Shown here piece by piece: positions 8,027 through 13,952 of a stretch of DNA of 13,973 bases (positions are counted from its first letter, which is position 1; each line of letters begins with the position of its first letter). Under the pieces are notes generated by a model, which was given only the letters and a program-made list of their open reading frames with translations, had not been told where the DNA came from and made no database searches. The stretch is from Candidatus Atribacteria bacterium 4572_76 (GTDB taxonomy: Bacteria > Atribacterota > Phoenicimicrobiia > Phoenicimicrobiales > Phoenicimicrobiaceae), in the NCBI GenBank assembly GCA_002084865.1, contig NBMG01000043.1, positions 1 through 13,973 on the forward strand, read 5' to 3'. Both the position numbers and the translations under genes were made by a program.

Positions 8027-8032
8027 ATTATA
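8027..8032 (-). promoter_or_regulatory. Putative -10 box of the dehydrogenase genes
   Basis: A perfect TATAAT hexamer lies on the coding strand 27 bases before the ferredoxin-subunit start, leaving a short leader that still includes the GGAGGAAG ribosome binding site. No convincing -35 is seen at normal spacing. If real, the dehydrogenase genes need not depend on the riboswitch further upstream. Confidence 0.4.
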
Positions 8033-8089
8033 ATAACCCGAAAGTTCAAAAATATTTTTTGCAGATCATATCTTTTAACGCGTTTAAAT

Positions 8090-8125
8090 ATAGTATCGAG
8101 TATAAGGTATTGAGTATCGAGTTGA
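8090..8125. repeat. Degenerate GTATCGAGTAT-type intergenic repeat
   Basis: The + strand reads TAGTATCGAGTATAAGGTAT then TGAGTATCGAGT, that is, two or three imperfect copies of a unit like GTATYGAGTAT. A related stretch occurs at 9512-9542. It has no coding potential in a sensible frame. The function is unknown; it lies in the gap between pgeF and the dehydrogenase genes. Confidence 0.55.
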
Positions 8126-8186
8126 AAAATAAGTATATAACAAAGAAAATGAAAGAAAAAAAGAGAAAGATGAAAAATCAGGAGAT

Positions 8187-8265
8187 ACAAGGGGCTCAAC
8201 GAATTGTGCCCTTCACCTTTTATTGCCTCTTCTTTCCTGTGGGCACGATGCATCGTGCCCCTACA
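8187..8265 (+). repeat. Composite palindromic repeat, copy B
   Basis: Same family as 4838-4909 and 9669-9745. The left arm is worn (GGGGCTCAACGAATTGTGCC), but the right half is the perfect 20-base palindrome GGGCACGATGCATCGTGCCC followed by CTAC. The centre keeps the related TTTTATTGCC and TTTCCTGTG sequence. On the + strand, a run of eight T follows the right hairpin by about ten bases, so it could weakly act as a terminator for + strand transcripts; no + strand gene is present. Confidence 0.78.
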
Positions 8266-8292
8266 TAACCGTTTTTTTTAATTGCCATCATT

Positions 8293-9067
8293 TTATTGTT
8301 GCTTTAACATAAAGATAGCAGCCATGCGACCGGTATTTCCCTTATCCCTGCGGTAGGAAAAGAAAAGTTCAGGATGGTCTGCCGTACAAATCCGATTAAC
8401 GAAAAAGGCTCCACCCGCTATTATTTCGTAGGGAAATTGGTTTGCCATTATATTTTTCTTTATTCAACCAATAATCATCAATTTTATCTTTCTCTTCGAT
8501 GTTATAACAGCAAGGACCAATGGAGGGGAAAATGGCAGCCAAGCAGGAGCGGGGATCGGTTTTAAAGATTTTTTTCATCTTAAACAAAGTTTTTAGGGTT
8601 AATTCCAATTCTGTTCCCTTTCTTCCGCTATGAATCAAGGCAATAGCTTTTTTGACCGGGTCTAAAATAAAAATGGGTACACAATCAGCATAACACATTA
8701 AAAGAGGTATGCCGGGAATATTTGTAATCAAGGCATCGGTTTGCGCAATTCCTTTAGAATATTTAAGGGCTCCTTTGCCTTTATCTTCTTTTCTTACAAG
8801 AACTATCCTATCTTTGTGGACTTGTTGAGCAGTTATCGTGGCTCGATAATCGATACCTAAAGCATCAAATATTATTTTTCTGTTTTCCGCTACGCGGTTT
8901 TCTTCGTCGCCCACATTATAAGATAGATTAAGGTCATTAAAGGGGGTTCTGCTTACCCCACCTGTTCGAGTGGTAAAAGCAGTTATTACTAAGTCTGTTT
9001 TATCTAATTCCCTACAGTTGAAATATTTTATTTGTCCAAGTTCTTTTAATTCAAAATCCTGGTTCAA
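8293..9067 (-). pseudogene. pgeF: PgeF (YfiH/YlmD family, peptidoglycan editing factor / purine nucleoside phosphorylase), frameshifted
   Basis: A cytoplasmic metal-dependent enzyme of the old DUF152/laccase-domain family. Members remove wrongly incorporated first amino acids from peptidoglycan precursors, and some cleave purine nucleosides. The start region TAFTTRTGGVSRTPFNDLNL is typical; the metal/active-site residues are His84 (AQQVHKD), Cys129 (CYADCVP) and His146 (HSGRKG). The reading frame ends early at 8396 (SGWSLFR), but another frame continues with ICTADHPELFFSYRRDKGNT and GRMAAIFMLKQQ, the exact family C-terminus, ending at 8293. Removing one base, most simply from the A5 run (T at 8453-8457 on the + strand), restores a 257-residue protein of normal length. 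This may be a sequencing error or a recent mutation. The start is TTG with a weak ribosome binding site, the only start that keeps the family N-terminus. It is the first gene behind the glycine riboswitch. Confidence 0.85.
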
Positions 9068-9119
9068 ATTATCTCTACTTTTCGCTAAAATTTTTTAATA
9101 CTAATATAGTATCAAAATG

Positions 9120-9155
9120 AAAAAGGGTAAGATACTCCAGCGGAATTTCTTACCC
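9120..9155 (-). terminator. Intrinsic terminator, riboswitch expression platform
   Basis: On the minus strand, the perfect 8-bp stem GGGTAAGA/TCTTACCC encloses a 15-base region with an inner TCC/GGA pairing and is followed directly by TTTTT. It sits right after the second glycine aptamer and before pgeF. The first three G of the stem (9153-9155) are also the end of the aptamer's closing helix, so the two structures exclude each other. Confidence 0.85.
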
Positions 9156-9338
9156 TGTCTTTTTACCTGAGAGATTTTTCCAGAAAATTAGAAATTACCC
9201 CTTCGGTGTTTATTAAAAAACTTTCCAGAGTTCTGTCCGGTAATGGTCCTTTTGCCTGAGAGTTTAAATGTATTATACATCTTGCCCCTTCGGCTCCCTT
9301 CCTGTAACAGAAAAGACCTCTCCCATTACTTTCATCCA
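9156..9338 (-). promoter_or_regulatory. Tandem glycine riboswitch
   Basis: Two glycine aptamers in series, read from right to left. Aptamer 1 (about 9329 to 9240) has a 7-bp closing helix, GTAATGG (9323-9329) with CCATTAC (9240-9246), and the core signatures GCCGAAGGGGCAAG and CTCTCAGGCAAAAGGACC. The short linker reads GGACAGAA, and aptamer 2 follows with CACCGAAGGGGTAA and CTCTCAGGTAAAAAGACAG. Its closing helix pairs CTCTG (9226-9230) with CAGGG (9153-9157). The match to the known gcvT-type tandem class is strong. Because the closing helix of aptamer 2 shares GGG with the terminator, glycine binding should favour read-through, making an ON switch. Most known copies control glycine cleavage or glycine transport genes; here the next gene is pgeF. 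Confidence 0.93.
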
Positions 9339-9387
9339 GAATAAATTTCTATTTAATTGTACTAATTTCATAAAAATAACCTTGTAT

Positions 9388-9393
9388 AGTATA
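9388..9393 (-). promoter_or_regulatory. Putative -10 box for the riboswitch transcript
   Basis: TATACT on the minus strand, about 50 bases upstream of the first aptamer, inside GATATACTATACAAGG. The -35 region is AT-rich and has no clear TTGACA. Position and hexamer fit a promoter for the riboswitch-pgeF transcript. Confidence 0.45.
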
Positions 9394-9470
9394 TCATAAT
9401 TGGAGAAAAAATTAAATATCTTTTTGACATCCTACTTTATATACAACGTCTATTAAAAAAAACCTTCTTT

Positions 9471-9502
9471 TTTGTGAAAATAATTGTAATTTTTTTCACA
9501 AA
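9471..9502. repeat. Perfect 10-bp inverted repeat TTTGTGAAAA / TTTTCACAAA
   Basis: Arms lie at 9471-9480 and 9493-9502 with a 12-base spacer. The repeat is located about 80 bases upstream of the putative -10 box at 9388, relative to minus-strand transcription. It could be an operator or a weak hairpin. No T-run follows on the minus strand, so I do not call it a terminator. Confidence 0.5.
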
Positions 9503-9511
9503 CAGCAAAAT

Positions 9512-9550
9512 TAGTATCGAGTATATAGTATTTAGTATTTAGTAATGAAG
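9512..9550. repeat. Degenerate GTATCGAGTAT-type intergenic repeat
   Basis: The + strand reads TTAGTATCGAGTATATAGT then ATTTAGTATTTAGTAATG, again imperfect copies of a GTAT(C/T)(G/T)AGTAT unit like that at 8090-8125. It lies among other low-complexity text (AAAACGCAAAACC and similar). Function unknown. Confidence 0.5.
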
Positions 9551-9603
9551 CGAAAAACTTAAAGCGCAAAACGCAAAACCATAATTCAAAACTTAAAATC
9601 CAC

Positions 9604-9642
9604 TTAGCGTTCAACATACAGTAGTTTGGTATCTTGTATCGC
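9604..9642. repeat. Dispersed block with AGCGT..CAGTAGTTTGGTATC
   Basis: TTAGCGTTCAACATACAGTA then GTTTGGTATCTTGTATCGC resembles TTTAGCGTATAGTAGTTTAG and TATCGCG at 13346-13370. In both places it lies about 30-65 bases before a composite palindrome on the + strand. A shorter relative, GCTATACGCTAG, occurs near 9790. Probably an older repeat family that has diverged. Confidence 0.45.
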
Positions 9643-9668
9643 TTTAGTTAATAAAATAAGATTCGGGC

Positions 9669-9745
9669 GTAGGGGCACAATGAATTGTGCCCTCGCTATA
9701 TTATTACCCATTTTTTCTGTGGGCACGATGCATCGTGCCCCTACA
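9669..9745 (+). repeat. Composite palindromic repeat, copy C (best preserved)
   Basis: The most complete copy, 77 bases. The left half, GGGCACAATGAATTGTGCCC, is a near-perfect palindrome; the right half, GGGCACGATGCATCGTGCCC, is perfect. The outer ends GTAGGGGCAC and GTGCCCCTAC form terminal inverted repeats. The centre, about 29 bases, contains ATATTATTACCC and TTTTCTGTG. The unit thus looks like a very small MITE or a paired extragenic palindrome. It occurs only between genes. Confidence 0.82.
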
Positions 9746-9828
9746 CCTGATTCCTGGTTTCTTTAACACGACAATACTAAGCTAAGCTGCTATACGCTAG
9801 TTCTGCTATTTGTCAACTAACGACTAAT

Positions 9829-9872
9829 TCAATTGGCCAATTGGTGCATTGGAGAATTGGTGAGTTGGTCAA
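9829..9872. repeat. TTGG-rich stuttering stretch with CAATTGGCCAATTG palindrome
   Basis: Just beyond the nrdG stop, the + strand reads CAATTGGCCAATTGGTGCAT then TGGAGAATTGGTGAGTTGG, imperfect copies of an AATTGGTG-like unit. It begins with a perfect 14-base palindrome at 9830-9843. There is no T-run that would make it a terminator. Confidence 0.5.
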
Positions 9873-9881
9873 TCGTTATCC

Positions 9882-10592
9882 TCATCTCCAGCAGCAATTG
9901 GGAACATATTTTTTGGCTTTTTCCGATAATTTCTGAATCTTCTCAGCGGAATAGGGTTTTATCTTTTGAAAAGAAGGATCGAGGGTCTTTTCTAAGGGAG
10001 AGAAATTCTGTAAGACATATTTTTTTGCCCCCGCAATATACCGGGCAATTTCCATAATGGTCTCATTGGAATGCAATAAAGGCACCACAGTAGTGCGAAA
10101 TTCATAATCAACTTTTGAGTTCATTATTAATTCGATACTGTCTTTCACCTTCTCCAGCACTATTTTATCTTTAATACCTGCCGCCTTGGAATAATTATCA
10201 AAATCTAATGATGATTTAATATCCATGGCAATATAATCCACCAAACCAAAATTTAGGAGATTTTCTAATAATTTCGGATTAGAACCATTGGTATCCAGCT
10301 TTATTAAAAAACCTTTATCTTTTATTTCTTTAAAATATGTAGGTAAATCGGGGTAAAGGGTAGGCTCTCCTCCGCTCATACATATCCCATCGATAAATTC
10401 TTTTCTCTCCAAGAGAAAATCATCTATTTTTCTTTGGGAGATAGTAGGAAATTTTTCCGGATGCATTATTAAATCACAATTATAACAGTAAGGGCATCGA
10501 AAATTACATGAGGGAAGATATAAAGTGGAAACAATTTTCCCCTCCCAATCGATCAGAGAGGTCTCGATCATCTGCTTTATACTAATGTTCAA
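9882..10592 (-). CDS. nrdG: Anaerobic ribonucleotide reductase activating protein (radical SAM)
   Basis: Radical-SAM activase that uses a [4Fe-4S] cluster and S-adenosylmethionine to make the glycyl radical on NrdD. The 236-residue protein has the cluster motif Cys29-x3-Cys33-x2-Cys36 (CNFRCPYCYN) and a SAM-contacting GGEP in GICMSGGEPTLYPDLP. The opening IKQMIETSLIDWEGKI matches the longer NrdG2-type activases. It is longer than the roughly 155-residue E. coli NrdG. The start is TTG at 10592, overlapping the redoxin stop as TTGA, with AGGAAA upstream; a later ATG (residue 8) would remove part of the conserved N-terminus. The extra Cys39 and the C-terminal Cys-Cys pair (PNCCWR) are unassigned. 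It is the last gene of the nrd cluster, and its position supports assignment to NrdD rather than another glycyl-radical enzyme. Confidence 0.93.
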   Translation of the reverse strand: MNISIKQMIETSLIDWEGKIVSTLYLPSCNFRCPYCYNCDLIMHPEKFPTISQRKIDDFLLERKEFIDGICMSGGEPTLYPDLPTYFKEIKDKGFLIKLDTNGSNPKLLENLLNFGLVDYIAMDIKSSLDFDNYSKAAGIKDKIVLEKVKDSIELIMNSKVDYEFRTTVVPLLHSNETIMEIARYIAGAKKYVLQNFSPLEKTLDPSFQKIKPYSAEKIQKLSEKAKKYVPNCCWR

Positions 10593-10843
10593 ATTACTGT
10601 TTCCTTTCTAATCTCTTCTAAGCGAGGGGTCTTTCCCCTCCATATCTTAATCTGGTTATCCTCATCATCCAGGATTACCATAGAGGGAGTGGAGGTAATG
10701 TCATAATAGCTTGCTTCCGCCAGACCATCAAACGTATCTACATCAAAATACTGAACCTCAGCCTCTTTTTCTAATTGTTTTCCCAAATTTTTAGCTTCCG
10801 GGCAATGAGGGCAATTTTTTTGCCAGAATATTTTTATTTTCAT
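10589..10843 (-). CDS. Glutaredoxin/NrdH-like redoxin with CPHC active site
   Basis: A small thiol-disulfide carrier of 84 residues with the thioredoxin fold. The redox motif is Cys11-Pro-His-Cys14 in FWQKNCPHCPEA, and the cis-proline is Pro53 in ITSTPSMVI, both where a glutaredoxin/NrdH protein has them. It sits between nrdD and nrdG, 17 bases after nrdD and overlapping nrdG by 4 bases, so it is very likely the dedicated reductant of the reductase. Some class III enzymes (NrdD2/NrdD3 types) are known to be linked with such redoxins, while the E. coli type uses formate. The ATG has only a weak AGAGAG upstream, and translational coupling to nrdD may help. I am sure of the fold and less sure of the exact electron donor. 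Confidence 0.9.
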   Translation of the reverse strand: MKIKIFWQKNCPHCPEAKNLGKQLEKEAEVQYFDVDTFDGLAEASYYDITSTPSMVILDDEDNQIKIWRGKTPRLEEIRKETVI

Positions 10844-10860
10844 GGTATTTTTACTCTCTT

Positions 10861-13287
10861 CTAAATTTTATTCGTTAGTTTATAACTTCCAGAGTGTCGG
10901 TCTTTCAGTTCACCGATCTTATTTTTATTCCAGTTAGTTATCTTACTATAATATCCCACAATCCTGGTTACCCCATATACATCTGCACTCCCGCATCCAT
11001 TACAATTTTCCTGTAAGCCCCTGCTAACCTCTTTACAGACATTACATATGGTAAACTCAGGCGAAATAGTAAGTTGTGAACACTGGGTATGTTCCCAGAC
11101 TTTTTTGACCAAATTGTAGATGCTCTCCGGTGAAGGACGGCTTTCCCCTACAAAGGCATGAATTATCGCCCCGCTCTTTATTAAAGGATGGAACTTACTC
11201 TGTTTAATAATTCGGGTGACCAAATCTATCGGTGCTGAAGCAGCAAAATGGATACTATTGGTATAATAACTTTCGTCTCCATTGGAATTTCCCTTTACTA
11301 CTTTTTTGCTATCCGGAAATTCCTGTAAATCGATTTTAGCTAACCTTCCTGCTGCACTTTCAGCGGGAGATTCCTCCAGGGATAATTTTAAATTGAACTT
11401 CTCACTGTACTCTCTGCACTTTAAACTCATAAAGGATACGATTTTTAATCCCAACTTAAAAACGTCCTCGCCTTCATGCAATTGTTTACCGGTAATATGC
11501 TGAACTGCTTCGTTCAATCCGATTAATCCTATCAAATAAGTTCCTTCATCTAAATTTACGTAAGGCCTGCCATCCAGGGCTATCTTGCCTATTTGCCATA
11601 AAGGTCCGCTGGGGTCTTCCATCATCATCTTTAAGAATTTTTTCTTTTGCAAATGGGCTTGAACCGCTAAGTGCAAAGCCTGATCGATTTTGTGGAAAAA
11701 TAATTTTAAATTATCTTCATCATTAAAGTCAAGAGAAGATTCGGAAATCTTACTATTGGGAAAAGTCCTATAAGCGCATTGGGGCAGATTGATAGTAACA
11801 TTCTGTATCCCGGCAAATCTTAATTTTTCCGGATACCGTATCATTTCCTGGTCGGTTATCTCGGTCTTTAATCGGCAGCAGGCAGCCAGACTTATGTCAT
11901 CCCTGTCAAAAATAAAATAAGGTGAACCGTTCTCAGAAGCTATTTCACAGGCATACTTCAATAATTTTTTCTGCTCAGGGTCCTCGAAAGATTTGCTATC
12001 GATGTGCAGATCCATTTTAGGAAAAGCAAAAACTTTTCCGTGGTAATCCCCTTCTCTCCAAACTTCCATCAAAGCTCGTAAAAATAATTGTGATTCTTTT
12101 TCGTATTCTCCGTAATTTTTTCCGGTATATTTCCCACCCGGTCCGATTGCCGGTATATTTTTTAGATAGTGCGGGATGCCAAGATGAATATTGAAATCCA
12201 GGAAAAGACTCTGTCCTCCCCTTGAAAAAGCATTTTGCGAACCGCTAAATATTAGATATTGAGCTTCTTGCTTTATCTCTTTAAAAGGCAGATTTACCAA
12301 AAAGGGAGCATACATGATATTCAAGTAGCCAATACCTAATGCGCCCGCATAATAGGCCTGCATGGAAGCCAGAAAAGTGTTTAAATGTCCGGTTAAGGTT
12401 CTGGTATGCCTGGCCGGGGCGGAAGAGGTATCTAAATTTTCCAATTCAAGACCGTATTTTTTTAAAAATTCGAGAGAATGACCGGAACAATAAATTCTCG
12501 GGTAGCCCAAATCATGAATATGAATCCAGCCTTTTAAGTGGGCATCGGCTACTTCTTTGGAAAAAACTTCCTGTAGCATATATTGTTTGATAGTATTTTC
12601 GGCGATGGTCAAATTTATAGCTTCCGGATTATTGGTTCCAATATTACTATTTTCTTTACTCTTGGATAAAAATAGTTGTTTTAAATCAAAGGTAGGCATC
12701 CCGATAACCTTTTGCTTTCTCCACTTATGTTCATATCCTCTGGTAAACAACTCATTGTCAACCAATTCTCTAATCAAAGAAGTGGAAATCTCGCTTAAGC
12801 CTAAATCGACTATCTTTTTTTCTACTGCCTTGGCTATCTTGGTAGAAACATTTAAAGGCAGCTCTGCTTCTTTAACCAAAGCTTGAATAATTTTTTGCCT
12901 GTCCCAGGGGAAAATATTCTCAGAGGTCGGAGTGGAAACCAACAGAGAAAGATCGGTTGTGCTTTCGTGATTTTCCACCTTTTTTCTAACTTTTAAGCTC
13001 TCTCTAATTCTACTCCTTTTATCCCGATACAAAATATAGGCCTTAGCAATCTTTACCAAGCCTTCTCTGATTAAGACCTCTTCTACTACATCCTGAACTT
13101 CTTCTACAAACGGAATCATATCCTTAAATCTTTTTTCTAATTTTATAACTACCTGATCGGTCACTTTTTCTGCTATAGTTTTATCTTTTTCTCCGGCGGC
13201 TAAGGTAGCAGCAAAAATGGCTTCGGTTATCTTCTTTTTATCAAATTCTACTAATTGGCCTTCTCTCTTTTTTATGGTCTGTACCAT
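10861..13287 (-). CDS. nrdD: Anaerobic (class III) ribonucleoside-triphosphate reductase
   Basis: Oxygen-sensitive enzyme that reduces ribonucleoside triphosphates to deoxynucleotides using a glycyl radical. It has 808 residues, longer than the 600-750 of many NrdD proteins. Residues 1-95 are an ATP-cone (TIKKREGQLVEFDKKKITEA). Residues 120-210 look like a second, degenerate cone (NIFPWDRQKIIQALVKEAEL ... HKWRKQKVIGMPTFD). The catalytic barrel follows: IHIHDLGYPRIYCSGHSLEF with a cysteine, RGGQSLFLDFN, the Cys-Cys-Arg segment LAACCRL, and NVTINLPQCAYR. The C-terminal zinc site is Cys748/751/762/765, and the glycyl radical residue is Gly778 in RIVGYYSKITNWNK. The ATG follows GAGGT at good spacing. 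The gene lies 186 bases after nrdR; NrdR-box-like sites occur only before nrdR, suggesting one NrdR-controlled unit. Confidence 0.96.
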   Translation of the reverse strand: MVQTIKKREGQLVEFDKKKITEAIFAATLAAGEKDKTIAEKVTDQVVIKLEKRFKDMIPFVEEVQDVVEEVLIREGLVKIAKAYILYRDKRSRIRESLKVRKKVENHESTTDLSLLVSTPTSENIFPWDRQKIIQALVKEAELPLNVSTKIAKAVEKKIVDLGLSEISTSLIRELVDNELFTRGYEHKWRKQKVIGMPTFDLKQLFLSKSKENSNIGTNNPEAINLTIAENTIKQYMLQEVFSKEVADAHLKGWIHIHDLGYPRIYCSGHSLEFLKKYGLELENLDTSSAPARHTRTLTGHLNTFLASMQAYYAGALGIGYLNIMYAPFLVNLPFKEIKQEAQYLIFSGSQNAFSRGGQSLFLDFNIHLGIPHYLKNIPAIGPGGKYTGKNYGEYEKESQLFLRALMEVWREGDYHGKVFAFPKMDLHIDSKSFEDPEQKKLLKYACEIASENGSPYFIFDRDDISLAACCRLKTEITDQEMIRYPEKLRFAGIQNVTINLPQCAYRTFPNSKISESSLDFNDEDNLKLFFHKIDQALHLAVQAHLQKKKFLKMMMEDPSGPLWQIGKIALDGRPYVNLDEGTYLIGLIGLNEAVQHITGKQLHEGEDVFKLGLKIVSFMSLKCREYSEKFNLKLSLEESPAESAAGRLAKIDLQEFPDSKKVVKGNSNGDESYYTNSIHFAASAPIDLVTRIIKQSKFHPLIKSGAIIHAFVGESRPSPESIYNLVKKVWEHTQCSQLTISPEFTICNVCKEVSRGLQENCNGCGSADVYGVTRIVGYYSKITNWNKNKIGELKDRHSGSYKLTNKI

Positions 13288-13345
13288 TTTAAAACCTCAT
13301 TATAAAATATAGTTGTTAGTGAATAGCATAATTAGCTTGAAGCGT

Positions 13346-13370
13346 TTAGCGTATAGTAGTTTAGTATCGC
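13346..13370. repeat. Dispersed block TTAGCGTATAGTAGTTTAGTATCGC
   Basis: Partner of the block at 9604-9642: TAGCGTATAGTAGTTTAGTA is shared with a few changes, and both lie just before a composite palindrome on the + strand. Non-coding as far as I can tell. Confidence 0.45.
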
Positions 13371-13398
13371 GTTAAGATAATCAGAATTTAGGAGTGGA

Positions 13399-13421
13399 GA
13401 CGCGATGCATCGTGCCCCTAC
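13399..13421 (+). repeat. Composite palindromic repeat, copy D (solo right half)
   Basis: Only the right half of the element is left: CGCGATGCATCGTGCCCC followed by TAC. The outer part of its first arm has been replaced by GAGA. It lies between nrdR and nrdD in the same orientation as copies A to C. Confidence 0.65.
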
Positions 13422-13473
13422 TTTTTTCAAACCAGTAACCCGTAACCTGAAACTTATTACTCATTACTGTATT

Positions 13474-13923
13474 TTATTTACTAATCTTCCTTATTTCTCT
13501 TACGAAGCTGCTTAAATCTTTAAACTGTCTGTATACTGAGGCAAATCTTACATAAGCTACCTCATCTAAATCTCGTAATCTGGAGATAACCAATTCTCCG
13601 ATTAGACTACTCTTAATTTCATTAACTCCATCGCTTTTTATGGTCTCTTCTATGTTGTTTACTAAATTATTTATAGTCTCTATACTAATTGGTCTTTTTT
13701 CGCAGGCCTTAATAATGCCATTGGTAATCTTTTCCCGAGAAAAAGGCTCCCTTCGACCATCTTTTTTTATTACCATTAAGGGAATTAAATCAATTCTTTC
13801 ATAAGTAGTGAATCTTTTATCGCATTTTTTACAAATTCTTCTTCTTCTAACTACTAATTCGTTTTCTATATGCCTGGATTCAATTACCCCGGTATCGTAA
13901 TAACCGCAAAAAGGGCATTTCAT
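13474..13923 (-). CDS. nrdR: Transcriptional repressor NrdR
   Basis: Nucleotide-sensing repressor of ribonucleotide reductase genes, 149 residues, the standard length. A zinc ribbon occupies the N-terminus: MKCPFCG (Cys3, Cys6) and ICKKCDKRFTTYER (Cys31, Cys34), with the DNA-binding arginine run VVRRRRIC between them. An ATP-cone from about residue 49 to 139 (MVIKKDGRREPFSREKITNG) binds ATP or dATP. The ATG at 13923 has AGGGG upstream. Two NrdR-box-like sites lie immediately upstream, suggesting autoregulation. nrdD lies directly downstream on the same strand, which makes the regulatory link direct. Confidence 0.97.
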   Translation of the reverse strand: MKCPFCGYYDTGVIESRHIENELVVRRRRICKKCDKRFTTYERIDLIPLMVIKKDGRREPFSREKITNGIIKACEKRPISIETINNLVNNIEETIKSDGVNEIKSSLIGELVISRLRDLDEVAYVRFASVYRQFKDLSSFVREIRKISK

Positions 13924-13929
13924 ATTGCA

Positions 13930-13945
13930 CCCCTAAATATAGGAT
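13930..13945. promoter_or_regulatory. NrdR box, promoter-proximal (weak match)
   Basis: CCCCTAAATATAGGAT matches about 11 of 16 positions of the NrdR-box consensus as I remember it (ACACWATATATWGTGT). It begins exactly 31 bases from the stronger box at 13961, the helical spacing known for paired NrdR boxes. It lies 7 bases from the nrdR start codon. Confidence 0.6.
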
Positions 13946-13952
13946 TACATTT

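Larger units (their letters stand above)
9068..9881. other. Long intergenic region between nrdG and pgeF
   Basis: This 814-base region holds no credible gene. From the pgeF side it contains a terminator and tandem glycine riboswitch with a promoter-like box, an inverted repeat at 9471-9502, GTATCGAGTAT-like stretches, an AGCG..GTAGTTT block, a complete composite palindrome and a TTGG-rich stretch near 9830-9870, each listed separately. I see no clear terminator with a T-run behind nrdG. Confidence 0.75.
13288..13473. other. nrdR-nrdD intergenic spacer
   Basis: A 186-base spacer with the AGCG..GTAGTTTAGTATC block (13346-13370), the solo half palindrome (13399-13421) and a CCAGTAACCCGTAACCTG stretch. 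A TATAAT on the minus strand lies so close to the nrdD start that a transcript from it would lose the ribosome binding site, so I do not call it a promoter. No NrdR-box-like site is seen here. Confidence 0.6.

Noticed and set aside
8011..8253. An 80-codon open frame on the minus strand between pgeF and the ferredoxin subunit
   Set aside because: It runs through the composite palindrome and the GTATCGAGTAT repeats, has a low-complexity, improbable product, and shows no recognisable domain.
8241..8280. Right hairpin of copy B followed by T8 as a real + strand terminator
   Set aside because: The T-run is about ten bases from the stem and there is no + strand gene to terminate; the hairpin is explained by the repeat family.
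9166..9260. CCTGAGAG repeated twice, which first looks like a direct repeat or a CRISPR-like unit
   Set aside because: On the minus strand both copies are the conserved CTCTCAGG core of the two glycine aptamers.
12339..12886. Open frames on the + strand opposite nrdD
   Set aside because: They are antisense shadows of a strongly conserved gene, with no recognisable domains or ribosome binding sites.
13295..13312. TATAAT close to the nrdD start as a separate nrdD promoter
   Set aside because: Transcription would begin at or after the ribosome binding site, and no -35 or NrdR box accompanies it.
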